Source: Mycobacterium sp. shizuoka-1
GTDB lineage: Bacteria > Actinomycetota > Actinomycetes > Mycobacteriales > Mycobacteriaceae
DNA length: 64,000 nucleotides
Direction of reading: 5' to 3'
Assembly: GCF_002723835.1 (NCBI RefSeq)
Contig: NZ_BEWG01000087.1
Location: 1-64,000 of the forward strand
Shown: positions 16,412-23,996 of the stretch, in pieces
How positions within the stretch are numbered: the stretch's first letter is position 1
Layout: each line of letters starts with the position of its first letter
Program-made: the position numbers and the translations under genes
The notes under the pieces: model-generated
What the model saw: only the letters and a program-made list of their open reading frames with translations
What the model was told of the DNA's origin: nothing
Databases searched by the model: none

Positions 16412-18058
16412 GTGAACAATCACGCCGACGTCACGGCCACCGGCGTTGGTGGGGCCAGCCCCTCCGGCGGTGCACACAGCAGGCAAGTCGCGGACCCGGC
16501 GCGGAAATGGACCACCGCCCGCGATCTGGTCGCCGGCGCGCTGCTGGCGGTGTCGCTGTGCCTGCCGTGGAACGTGGTCTTCGGGGTCGGGGTGCCCGCC
16601 AGTAGTGGGTGGCTGTTCGCACTGGTGTGGGTGACGGTGTTGCTGTCCGTGGCGGCTCTCGTGCTCAGCCATCTGCCGGCCGCCGAGGGCATGCGGGCGG
16701 CACTGGGGGCGCGGTTGCGCGTGCTGTTCAACGCTCCACTGCTGTTGGTCGTGTGCGGATTCGTGGTGTACACGGTCGTGCAAACCCTTCGGCAGGCCGG
16801 CTCCGGGGCGGTCTCTCCGGGCATCGGCCCCGGGGTCTTGTTCGCGCTGGCCGGTGCGGTGTTGGGGGCGCAGCCGGCGTTGACCTGGCCGCCGGTCGAG
16901 CACCCCGCCTGGCATGCCTGGACTCGTCGCATCGCGGTCGCTGCGATGGTGCTGGCCGTGCTGTCCACCTTGTTCAACATCTACTGGCGCACCGAGTACA
17001 TGTGGGCGGCCGACTCGTTGGGCAAATCCGACACCGCCGTCATCGTGCTCACCCTGCTCTACGCCGTGGTGGCGGTGCTCGCGGTGGGCATCGGCTGCAG
17101 GTGGATTCGACGCGATTCGGCTGCGTCGCAGTTGGCCGTGGTGACGTTGGGGGCATCGTCGCTGGCGGGCAGCCTCGTCGTCTGGAGTCTGAACGCCGGG
17201 CGGGAGATCGACGCGTTCCACGGCATCGCGCAGAGCACGTCGACGGCCGGAGTGGGTTACGAGGGGTACCTGCTCTGGGTGTTGGCGGCCGCCGTCTACG
17301 GTGCGGCCAGTCTGTCGGCGGTGACGTCGACGGCTTCCGCGGACCGGCAGGTGCTCGGTGCGGCGGTGCGGACTGTGCTGACGTTGATCGCCTTCTGGTG
17401 TCTGGCGTCGATCGTGTTGCGTATCGCAGATGTCGCGGTGGCCAGCAGCCTGGGCTTGCCGCATTCCTGGTACGACACCGCGATGCTGATCAGTTTCGAT
17501 GCGATCACCGCGGCACTGACGCTGTGGCTGCGCGTGACGTTCGCCAAGCCACGCGTGTCAGCGCGGGTGCTCATCGCGGTGAGCACGGCGCTGGTGGGGT
17601 TCGCGATCGGCCGGGTCGTCATCGGCGTCGCGATGGCCCTGCGGGTGTTCTATGTCGACGGCGGCCCGGCGTACAACCCGGTGTACGGCAACACCCTGGC
17701 CCAACAGATCACCTCGACCTTCGATGTCGTCATCTGCTGGATGGCGGCCGGTGTGCTCGTCGCCGCGGTGGCCGTCGGCCCACTCGCGGCGCTGCTGCGC
17801 GCCCGCCGCGAGCCGGCCGCAGCCGCCCCGGCCGGGCCTCCACCGGCAGCGACTGCCGTGCCGACCGGCGCAGCACCGACTGCCGGGGAAGCTCCGACGA
17901 TCTTCCGCGCGGCGCCCCCGGAACCCGATCCGGTCCCGGGCAGCGCGGCCGACCGCATCGCGCGAGTACTGGCCGATTCGACTCAACGCTTCGGCGCCGG
18001 CACCACCTACACAGGCGAGCAGCGCGGCGGGCCGGAGGGCAACGGACGCGCACAATGA
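16412..18058 (+). CDS. Polytopic membrane protein with AGTTYTG tail
   Basis: The GTG at 16412 follows GGGGGAT and gives 548 residues. About ten hydrophobic segments cover residues ~40-455, so most of the protein lies in the membrane. The C-terminal ~90 residues are cytosolic, proline/alanine-rich and end with IFRAAPP, RIARVLADSTQRFGAGTTYTG and a short polar tail. This block matches the N-terminal part of the gene at 1-450. I do not recognise the membrane domain. With EccB/D/E absent, it is a candidate channel or scaffold for the FHA-ATPase; the Thr-rich TTYTG could be a phosphorylation site. Both points are inference. Confidence 0.75.
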   Translation: MNNHADVTATGVGGASPSGGAHSRQVADPARKWTTARDLVAGALLAVSLCLPWNVVFGVGVPASSGWLFALVWVTVLLSVAALVLSHLPAAEGMRAALGARLRVLFNAPLLLVVCGFVVYTVVQTLRQAGSGAVSPGIGPGVLFALAGAVLGAQPALTWPPVEHPAWHAWTRRIAVAAMVLAVLSTLFNIYWRTEYMWAADSLGKSDTAVIVLTLLYAVVAVLAVGIGCRWIRRDSAASQLAVVTLGASSLAGSLVVWSLNAGREIDAFHGIAQSTSTAGVGYEGYLLWVLAAAVYGAASLSAVTSTASADRQVLGAAVRTVLTLIAFWCLASIVLRIADVAVASSLGLPHSWYDTAMLISFDAITAALTLWLRVTFAKPRVSARVLIAVSTALVGFAIGRVVIGVAMALRVFYVDGGPAYNPVYGNTLAQQITSTFDVVICWMAAGVLVAAVAVGPLAALLRARREPAAAAPAGPPPAATAVPTGAAPTAGEAPTIFRAAPPEPDPVPGSAADRIARVLADSTQRFGAGTTYTGEQRGGPEGNGRAQ

Positions 18059-18075
18059 CTGCGTCCTAACGATTC

Positions 18076-20571
18076 TCACGGGCTGAACGCGGTGCTGCCG
18101 TCCACGGGATGGGTGGTGCTGACCAGCTTGGCGTAGCAGTGTTCCCGGTCGAATCCGTGATCGCGGCACCAGCCCAGCGCGCTGTCGGGGTCGGCGAACG
18201 TCACCCCCGCAACGGTCACCCAGAAGTCCGGTGAGGAGAACGTGGACCAGTCCCCGGAGTAGAGCAGCCGCACTTCGGGGTAGCGCAGTCGAAGATCCAG
18301 ATGCTCGCGCAGTGTCGCGGCGTTGTCCCAGGTGATGCCGTCGGCCACCAGCCCGGGTCGCTTGGAGCTCAGCTGCGGCACCCACCGGTCGGCGAGGTTG
18401 GCGGCGACGAACGGCCGGTCGGCAGTCGCCAGGGCGCGCAGGGCGTCGAAGCTGGCCGACTCGCTGTCGCCGGTGGCGGGGGCCGCCGGGCCGCTGGCGG
18501 TGCTGGATTGATCGCCCCGCGACCCGCTGGGCGTCTGGCCGTTGCCGGTCGGGCCGTCTTGCCGGCAGTCGACGACCAAGGTGGTGACGCCCAGATCGGT
18601 CGGGCCGGACTGGCTCGCGCCACCGGTCGGAACAGCATTGAGCGAGACCGGGATCCGCCAGAATGTGCCTGCCGGGAACACGAAGTCATGAGTGACGGCC
18701 GGCCGGTCGCCGGAGCCGGCGGGAATGACGATGGGTGCCGCCGACAGATCGAACGTGGCCGCGGCCACATTCTGGCCCTCGGAGGTCACCGAGAGCCTGG
18801 TCTGTCCCGAGGACAGGACGTCTCCGCCCGGACATTGGGCCACGATCTTCATCGTGATGACCAGCCCACCGGACTCTGCCCGGATGGCTTGCGGCTCGAA
18901 GTGGGCGGGCCGGCCGCATTTGGTGACCAGACGCGTGCCAGCGGAGCCGGTCGGTTTCGTGCCGACGGCCGGCACCGGGGCGGCCGGGCCGCTGGGCCGG
19001 AGCAGGGCCACACCGATTGTGCCGACGACGAGCACACCCTGATCGGTGGCATAAATCACGGCAGCCTTGCCGACACCGGTGCCGACCTCCCAGATGCGCG
19101 ATCCGTCCGACAGGCTGATCGCCGTGACATCGCCGTCGTCGGTGGACACAATGACGTGCTCGCCATCGGTCAGGGCATGGGAGCGGGAACTTAGACCGTT
19201 GCGCCACAGGCGATTTCCCGAGCTCATGTCATAGGCACCCAGTCCGTCGGCGTCGGAGGCCATCCCGATGTCGCCGACCACCCAACCGGTTCCGGACGAG
19301 GGCGTCCCCGGCAGGTGCCACAAGGTCTGCCCCGTCCGAGGGTCCAAGGCCTCGCCGCGGGTGGTGGTCAAGGGCGGCGGCCCACCGGCGAACACCGAAA
19401 GGTCCTCGGTCTGCAGCTGATCCGGCGTGGTGAACAGTTGGCGGCCGTCGATTGTGGCCACCTCGGTCGGCCAGCTGTCGAAGTCTGCGCCGCCGCGGCA
19501 TCGGGTGGCGATGATGGTGTCGGGTTCCCGCATCCGGACATTGACCACCTCGTGGTCGAACAGGGCCGACCCGTCCACCGCACGTAGCGCGATCTCGGCG
19601 CCGCCGAGATAGCCCCAGAGCACGCCGTGAGCGACGTGAAGATCTTGCCCGTCACCGTCGCCGTAGGCCTGGCACGCGTCGTTTCCGACGGTGCGCGTCC
19701 ACGCGGCGGCGGGATTCTCGGCGGTGCCCTTGCTGACGGTCAGGCCGCCGACGTCGTTGCTGTAGGACGCGGTGTACAAACTCGTCCCGTCACTGGCAAG
19801 GATCGACGCCCGTGAGGGCACCGTGGAGTCCACCTTGCCGGTGCCGACATCGATGAATTGCAGCTGTGCCGGGCGGCCGTTGTCACCGGACTTCTGGCAT
19901 ACCAGAAGATTTCGCAACAGGTTGCGCGCGCAGCCGTCGCTGAGCCGAACCGGCAGCGACCACTCGACACGCCCGTCGGCCAAGCTCAGCGATACCAGTT
20001 CGGCCTCGTCGAGCTGGGACGAGTGATCGGCCCGTACCACGTGGACGATCACGTGATCGCCGGCGATGATCGCGCCGGGGCTGCCGTAGAAAGCGGCGCC
20101 GAACACCGGTGTCGCGACCCGACCGTCCCTGCCGTTCAGCAGGATTGACGCTTCTGCGGTCCAGGCGGTGGTAGGTGTGTTGGGGAATGTGCCGGCCAGC
20201 ATGTTCTCCGGCCGTGGAGCGGGGGAACTGCCGTGCTGCTTGACCAGCACGACGCCGATGACGGTGGCGACCACAGCCACGATCAATGCCGCCGCGCCGG
20301 CGACGAACAACCCACGACGCCGGCCGGGGCCTGGGTGCGGGCGTTCGACGGGCGCTGGCGGCGGGGCCGAATAGCTTGGCTGGAAGGCATTTTCACCGAC
20401 TGCGCCGGGAGCGGGGTGGAGCGGGGCGCGGGCCTCTTCGGCGGGCTCCTCGACCCAGAACCGCCAGCCGGGCGGCGCCGGCGGCCAGGACGGATCCGGT
20501 GACCAGTCCGGGGTCGGTGTGAAGCCCGATCGCAGTGGCCAATTGGGAGGCGGGTTGAAGACCGCTGCCAT
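18076..20571 (-). CDS. Membrane-anchored PQQ-like beta-propeller protein
   Basis: The start ATG at 20571 follows AGAGAGGG; the protein has 831 residues. The cytosolic N-terminus is rich in Trp/Pro (SWPPAPPGWRFWVEEP), a membrane helix lies near residues 105-130, and residues ~150-560 contain repeated blade motifs of a PQQ-type propeller (LSLADGRVEWSL, DPRTGQTLWHLPG, LSDGSRIWEVG). Residues ~720-831 hold a C-terminal domain (RPFVAANLADRWVPQL ... DREHCYAKLVS) that recurs in mycobacterial membrane proteins. The propeller would be outside the membrane, where it could bind envelope ligands or act as an assembly scaffold. Dyad site E makes it part of the island. Confidence 0.8.
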   Translation of the reverse strand: MAAVFNPPPNWPLRSGFTPTPDWSPDPSWPPAPPGWRFWVEEPAEEARAPLHPAPGAVGENAFQPSYSAPPPAPVERPHPGPGRRRGLFVAGAAALIVAVVATVIGVVLVKQHGSSPAPRPENMLAGTFPNTPTTAWTAEASILLNGRDGRVATPVFGAAFYGSPGAIIAGDHVIVHVVRADHSSQLDEAELVSLSLADGRVEWSLPVRLSDGCARNLLRNLLVCQKSGDNGRPAQLQFIDVGTGKVDSTVPSRASILASDGTSLYTASYSNDVGGLTVSKGTAENPAAAWTRTVGNDACQAYGDGDGQDLHVAHGVLWGYLGGAEIALRAVDGSALFDHEVVNVRMREPDTIIATRCRGGADFDSWPTEVATIDGRQLFTTPDQLQTEDLSVFAGGPPPLTTTRGEALDPRTGQTLWHLPGTPSSGTGWVVGDIGMASDADGLGAYDMSSGNRLWRNGLSSRSHALTDGEHVIVSTDDGDVTAISLSDGSRIWEVGTGVGKAAVIYATDQGVLVVGTIGVALLRPSGPAAPVPAVGTKPTGSAGTRLVTKCGRPAHFEPQAIRAESGGLVITMKIVAQCPGGDVLSSGQTRLSVTSEGQNVAAATFDLSAAPIVIPAGSGDRPAVTHDFVFPAGTFWRIPVSLNAVPTGGASQSGPTDLGVTTLVVDCRQDGPTGNGQTPSGSRGDQSSTASGPAAPATGDSESASFDALRALATADRPFVAANLADRWVPQLSSKRPGLVADGITWDNAATLREHLDLRLRYPEVRLLYSGDWSTFSSPDFWVTVAGVTFADPDSALGWCRDHGFDREHCYAKLVSTTHPVDGSTAFSP

Positions 20572-20685
20572 CGCCCTCTCTTTCCCCGCCGCCGCGGCGG
20601 GGCCGTGCCGGCCGCGGTCACCTGGGTGGGACTCTAGGCGCAGTTGTGCGCGCACTGGCGGCGCGATCGTGACGCCGCCGGATTT

Positions 20686-20701
20686 TCATACGTTCGGTCG
20701 A
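20686..20701 (-). promoter_or_regulatory. Island dyad site E
   Basis: The minus strand reads TCGACCGAACGTATGA, a full match to TCRNNCGWWCGNNYGA. The centre is 123 bases before the ATG at 20571. Confidence 0.6.
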
Positions 20702-20783
20702 TAGCGGTCCCGGCATTCGCTGCCGGGGATGGCGACGCACCCGAACAGAGCCTCCCGTGCTCGGATGCGTCGCCCCGGTGTCG

Positions 20784-20957
20784 TCAATAGCCCCTACGCG
20801 GAGCTACCGTCGACCCCGTCGCCGCGACGATGGCGGGTCCGCAGACGGCGTCGACGTCCCCCATGCCGTCCGCCTGCACCATGCCCGCGGCGGCGAGTCC
20901 CGCTGCGCCGACCATCTCGGCGGCAACGCTGCGAAGAGAAGAAAGCGTGTGCGCCAT
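20784..20957 (-). CDS. Small protein of 57 residues in the island regulon
   Basis: The ATG at 20957 is preceded by AAGGAG with six bases of spacing, one of the best ribosome binding sites in the region. The product (MAHTLSSLRSVAAEMVGAAG ...) is small, Ala/Gly/Val-rich, with a single Cys (DAVCGPAI) and no clear membrane helix. A full dyad site lies 109 bases upstream and an AT-rich stretch (TATTAT, TTTTAATC) between. It resembles nothing I know. The combination of regulatory element and ribosome binding site argues that it is real; conservation is unknown. Confidence 0.55.
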   Translation of the reverse strand: MAHTLSSLRSVAAEMVGAAGLAAAGMVQADGMGDVDAVCGPAIVAATGSTVAPRRGY

Positions 20958-21057
20958 TGCTTGCTCCTTGTGCCGTATGTTGCACAAGAGGCTGCCAGTG
21001 GCGCCCGATTAAAACCAGGCTTAACTGGGATAATACGTCGAACAAACGACGGAGATG

Positions 21058-21073
21058 TCGACCGAACGGTCGA
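21058..21073 (-). promoter_or_regulatory. Island dyad site F
   Basis: The minus strand reads TCGACCGTTCGGTCGA, a near-perfect palindrome and full match to TCRNNCGWWCGNNYGA. It is centred 109 bases before the small ORF starting at 20957. Confidence 0.6.
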
Positions 21074-21106
21074 CGGTGGGTGTCCCTCGAAGGTCCGCTG
21101 GACCGG

Positions 21107-21754
21107 TCAAGATCGGATAGTCCGGGACCGTCGCGCTTGCCGTTCCCGTGCCAGCGTGCGGGTCTCGTCCGACAGCGGCGCGGCCAGCAGTGCGGCGACG
21201 GAGTCGACGAGATGGCTGGTGAACAACCGGTCGTCCGCGTGCGGGGCGGTTGCCGCGCGGCGACCGAGCTCGATCGCCGCGTACACCAGCGCGCCGAACC
21301 GCGGGTGCAGCGTGACAGCCACCGGATCGAACATCGGTTCCAGCATCCGGCGCCAGCGCTGCAGGCTGGCCGAATGCCCGGTGAAATCGAACGCGGGGAC
21401 CGCCCGGTTCAACAGGTCGGCGTGGATCCTCAAAAACGCCGGACCGCCGTCGGTGTCGGCGAGCTTGGCAGCCAACGGGCGGACCAGGGCCGAGGCCATC
21501 GACCGCATGGAGGGCGTGGCCTCGGCCTCGATGGCGTCCAGGAGGGCGTCGCGGCGGGCGTCGACGAGTGGCAGGTGCTTGGCGGCGACCGCGGCCAGCA
21601 TTCCGGCCCGGTCGGTGAAGTGGTACTGGACCGCCATCACGTTGCGCGCGCCTGCCTCGCGGGCGATCTCGCGCAGGCTGACGGCGTCGACCCCCCGCTC
21701 GGCGAACAACCGCTCGGCAGTGGCCACCAGGTTCGCCGAGGTGTCGGCGGCCAT
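21107..21754 (-). CDS. TetR-family transcriptional regulator
   Basis: The protein has 215 residues with an N-terminal TetR helix-turn-helix (ANLVATAERLFAERGVDAVSLREIAREAG ... at ~6-50 in shortened form, ending QYHFTDRAGML). The C-terminal ligand-binding part is Ala/Leu-rich. Its ATG overlaps the stop of the acyl-CoA dehydrogenase gene by one base (TGATG), so it is co-translated with it and probably senses an acyl-CoA or fatty acid and controls the unit. The ligand is not deducible. Confidence 0.88.
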   Translation of the reverse strand: MAADTSANLVATAERLFAERGVDAVSLREIAREAGARNVMAVQYHFTDRAGMLAAVAAKHLPLVDARRDALLDAIEAEATPSMRSMASALVRPLAAKLADTDGGPAFLRIHADLLNRAVPAFDFTGHSASLQRWRRMLEPMFDPVAVTLHPRFGALVYAAIELGRRAATAPHADDRLFTSHLVDSVAALLAAPLSDETRTLARERQARRSRTIRS

Positions 21755-23049
21755 CAGAGCTCGGCGACCTCGTGTTCGAGCAGTTCGGCCAGCTTCGCCT
21801 GGGCGGCCGCGCGCCGGGTGGGGATGTGCTGGGACGGGAAGAGGGTGTCGACGGGCTCGTATTCCTTGAGGGTGCGCCGGGCCACGGTCAGTTTGTGCAC
21901 CTCGGTCGGGCCGTCGGCGATAGCCAGCGACTCGGCGGCCACCATCATCTTCACGAACGGCATCTCGTCGGAAACCCCCAGTGCGCCATGCAGATGCATG
22001 GCCCGTTGGACGACATCGTGCAGGACCTGCGGCATGGTCACCTTGACCGCGGCGATATCGCGGCGCACCCGCTGATAGTCGTGGTACTTGTCGATCTTCC
22101 ACGCGGTGCGCAAGACCAGGAGCCGGAACTGCTCGATCTGGATCCAGCTGTCGGCGATCTTCTCCTGGGTCATCTGGTAGTCGCCCAGCGGCCCGCGGCG
22201 GGTCTGGCGGGACACCGCCCGTTCGCACGTCATGTCGAAAGCCTTGCGGGCCAGTGCGATTGTCCGCATCGCATGGTGAACCCGCCCGCCGCCGAGGCGG
22301 GTCTGGGCAATTGCGAACGCCTGGCCCTCACCTCCGAGCACGTGGTCGGCGGGTACCCGTACGTCGTTGTAGCGGATGTAACCGTGCCCGGCGCGATCAT
22401 CGGACTCGCCACCGACACCGACGTTGCGGACGATCTCGATGCCGGGTGTCTCGGCCGGCACGATGAACAGCGACATCTTCTGGTGCGTACGGGCTTCCGG
22501 GTTCGTCACCACCATGACGATGAAGAACGACGCGTTGCGTGCGTTGGAGGAGAACCATTTCTCGCCGTTGATCACCCACTCATCGCCGTCGCGCTCGGCG
22601 TGGGTGGTGAACAACCCGGGGTCCGACCCACCGTGCGGTTCGGTCATCGAGTAACACGAGGAGATCTCGCCGTCCAGCAGTGGTTGCAGGTAGCGCTGCT
22701 TCTGCTCCTCGGTGCCGAACATCGCCAGAATCTCGGCATTGCCCGAATCGGGCGCTTGGGATCCGAAAACCGAGGGCGCCCAACGGGACCGACCCACGAT
22801 CTCGTTCAGCAGGGCCAGCTTCACCTGCCCGTAGCCCTGGCCGCCGAGTTCGGGGCCGAGATGTGCCGCCCACAGCCCTTGGTCGCGGACCTGCTGCTGA
22901 AGCGGACGCAGCACTCGCAGCACCTCGGGGTTGGTCTTCTCATAGGGGTCCAGCGGTGCGAAGTCCAATGGTTCGAGCTCGTCGCGCATGAACTCTTCGA
23001 CCCAGTCGAGTTTCTTCTGGTATTCGGGGTCGGTTTCGAAGTCCCACAT
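21754..23049 (-). CDS. Acyl-CoA dehydrogenase (FadE-type)
   Basis: The protein has 431 residues with the acyl-CoA dehydrogenase fold: N-terminal helical domain, middle strand domain with CYSMTEPHGGSDPG and WVINGEKWFSSNA, and a C-terminal helical domain with LGVSDEMPFVKMM. It catalyses FAD-dependent alpha,beta-dehydrogenation of an acyl-CoA; chain preference cannot be read. The ATG follows GAGGACGACACC. It precedes and overlaps the TetR gene. Confidence 0.92.
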   Translation of the reverse strand: MWDFETDPEYQKKLDWVEEFMRDELEPLDFAPLDPYEKTNPEVLRVLRPLQQQVRDQGLWAAHLGPELGGQGYGQVKLALLNEIVGRSRWAPSVFGSQAPDSGNAEILAMFGTEEQKQRYLQPLLDGEISSCYSMTEPHGGSDPGLFTTHAERDGDEWVINGEKWFSSNARNASFFIVMVVTNPEARTHQKMSLFIVPAETPGIEIVRNVGVGGESDDRAGHGYIRYNDVRVPADHVLGGEGQAFAIAQTRLGGGRVHHAMRTIALARKAFDMTCERAVSRQTRRGPLGDYQMTQEKIADSWIQIEQFRLLVLRTAWKIDKYHDYQRVRRDIAAVKVTMPQVLHDVVQRAMHLHGALGVSDEMPFVKMMVAAESLAIADGPTEVHKLTVARRTLKEYEPVDTLFPSQHIPTRRAAAQAKLAELLEHEVAEL

Positions 23050-23138
23050 GGTGTCGTCCTCGGGTCGGCGGCGTTAAGGCGCCGCGATCATAACTTCATG
23101 CATCTGCATTAATCAACGACTCCCGGCCATCGCCTCCG

Positions 23139-23996
23139 GTGATCAGGCATGCTTCCACCGTGCTGTTGCTCAGCCGGGTCACCGGTCAAGACGTGCGGGG
23201 ACCCGACGGGCAGGTGGTCGGCCGGTTGACCGATCTCACCGTCAGCCTCGCGCAGCAGTCGGGGCAACACCGGGTCGAGCGGGTGCTCGTCACTCGCCGG
23301 CACGGCGGCCCGCTGCTGGTGCCGTGGGGGCCGGTGGCCAGATTCGAGCGCAATCAGATCGTGCTCGCCGCCATCACCGCCGAGCACGCGCCGGTGGCGC
23401 TGTCCGAGCACGAGATCCTGCTGGGCCGAGACGTGCTGGACACCCAGGTGATCGACGTGGTCGGCCAGCGGCTGGCCCGCGTCGCCGACGTGGTGCTGGC
23501 CCGCACCCGGGTCGGTGACATCGAGCTGGTGGGGGTGGAGGTCGGGTTCGGCGCCGTGCTGCGCCGGCTTTCACTGGGCAGGTTCGCCCCACGGTGGGGC
23601 AGAGACGTCATCGCCTGGTCCGACGTACACCTGACCTCCGAACGCGGTCACGCCGTGCAGCTCTCCAGCCCGCGCGCCGCTGTGCACCACCTCGACGCAC
23701 GCGCGCTGGCCGCACTGGTCAGCCGTCTCGACACCGAGTCGGCCACCGAGGTGCTGGCCGTGCGCGGGCCGGGCGTTGCCGCCGACGTCGTCCGCGCCGC
23801 ACACCCGGCGGTCGGCGAACGCATGCTGCGTGCCATGCCCGGCTCCGAGGCGGCCCGGATCGTCGCCGCGATGCCCGAAGAGCACGCCAGCCGCTGGCGC
23901 AACCGGCTCGAGCAGGCGCCGGCCCTGCTCGGGCGCCGCTTCCTACGGTCACGCGTGTGGCCCCGGCGGCGCCACAACACAGGACCGTCGTCGTGA
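23139..23996 (+). CDS. PRC-barrel / MgtE_N-like protein
   Basis: The 285-residue soluble protein has two PRC-barrel-like modules (VTGQDVRGPDGQVVGRLTDL and RDVLDTQVIDVVGQRLARV) followed, after ~residue 185, by a helical repeat resembling the MgtE intracellular N domain (LAALVSRLDTESATEVLAV ... ARIVAAMPEEHAS). In MgtE this domain senses cytosolic Mg2+ and gates the channel. Here it is a separate protein whose stop overlaps the GTG of an Nramp-like transporter (GTGA), so it is probably that transporter's regulator. Confidence 0.75.
   Translation: MIRHASTVLLLSRVTGQDVRGPDGQVVGRLTDLTVSLAQQSGQHRVERVLVTRRHGGPLLVPWGPVARFERNQIVLAAITAEHAPVALSEHEILLGRDVLDTQVIDVVGQRLARVADVVLARTRVGDIELVGVEVGFGAVLRRLSLGRFAPRWGRDVIAWSDVHLTSERGHAVQLSSPRAAVHHLDARALAALVSRLDTESATEVLAVRGPGVAADVVRAAHPAVGERMLRAMPGSEAARIVAAMPEEHASRWRNRLEQAPALLGRRFLRSRVWPRRRHNTGPSS

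Noticed and set aside
582..21073. Dyad sites as LexA (SOS) boxes
   Set aside because: The mycobacterial box is TCGAAC-N4-GTTCGA. The sites share at most one half; centre and spacing differ.
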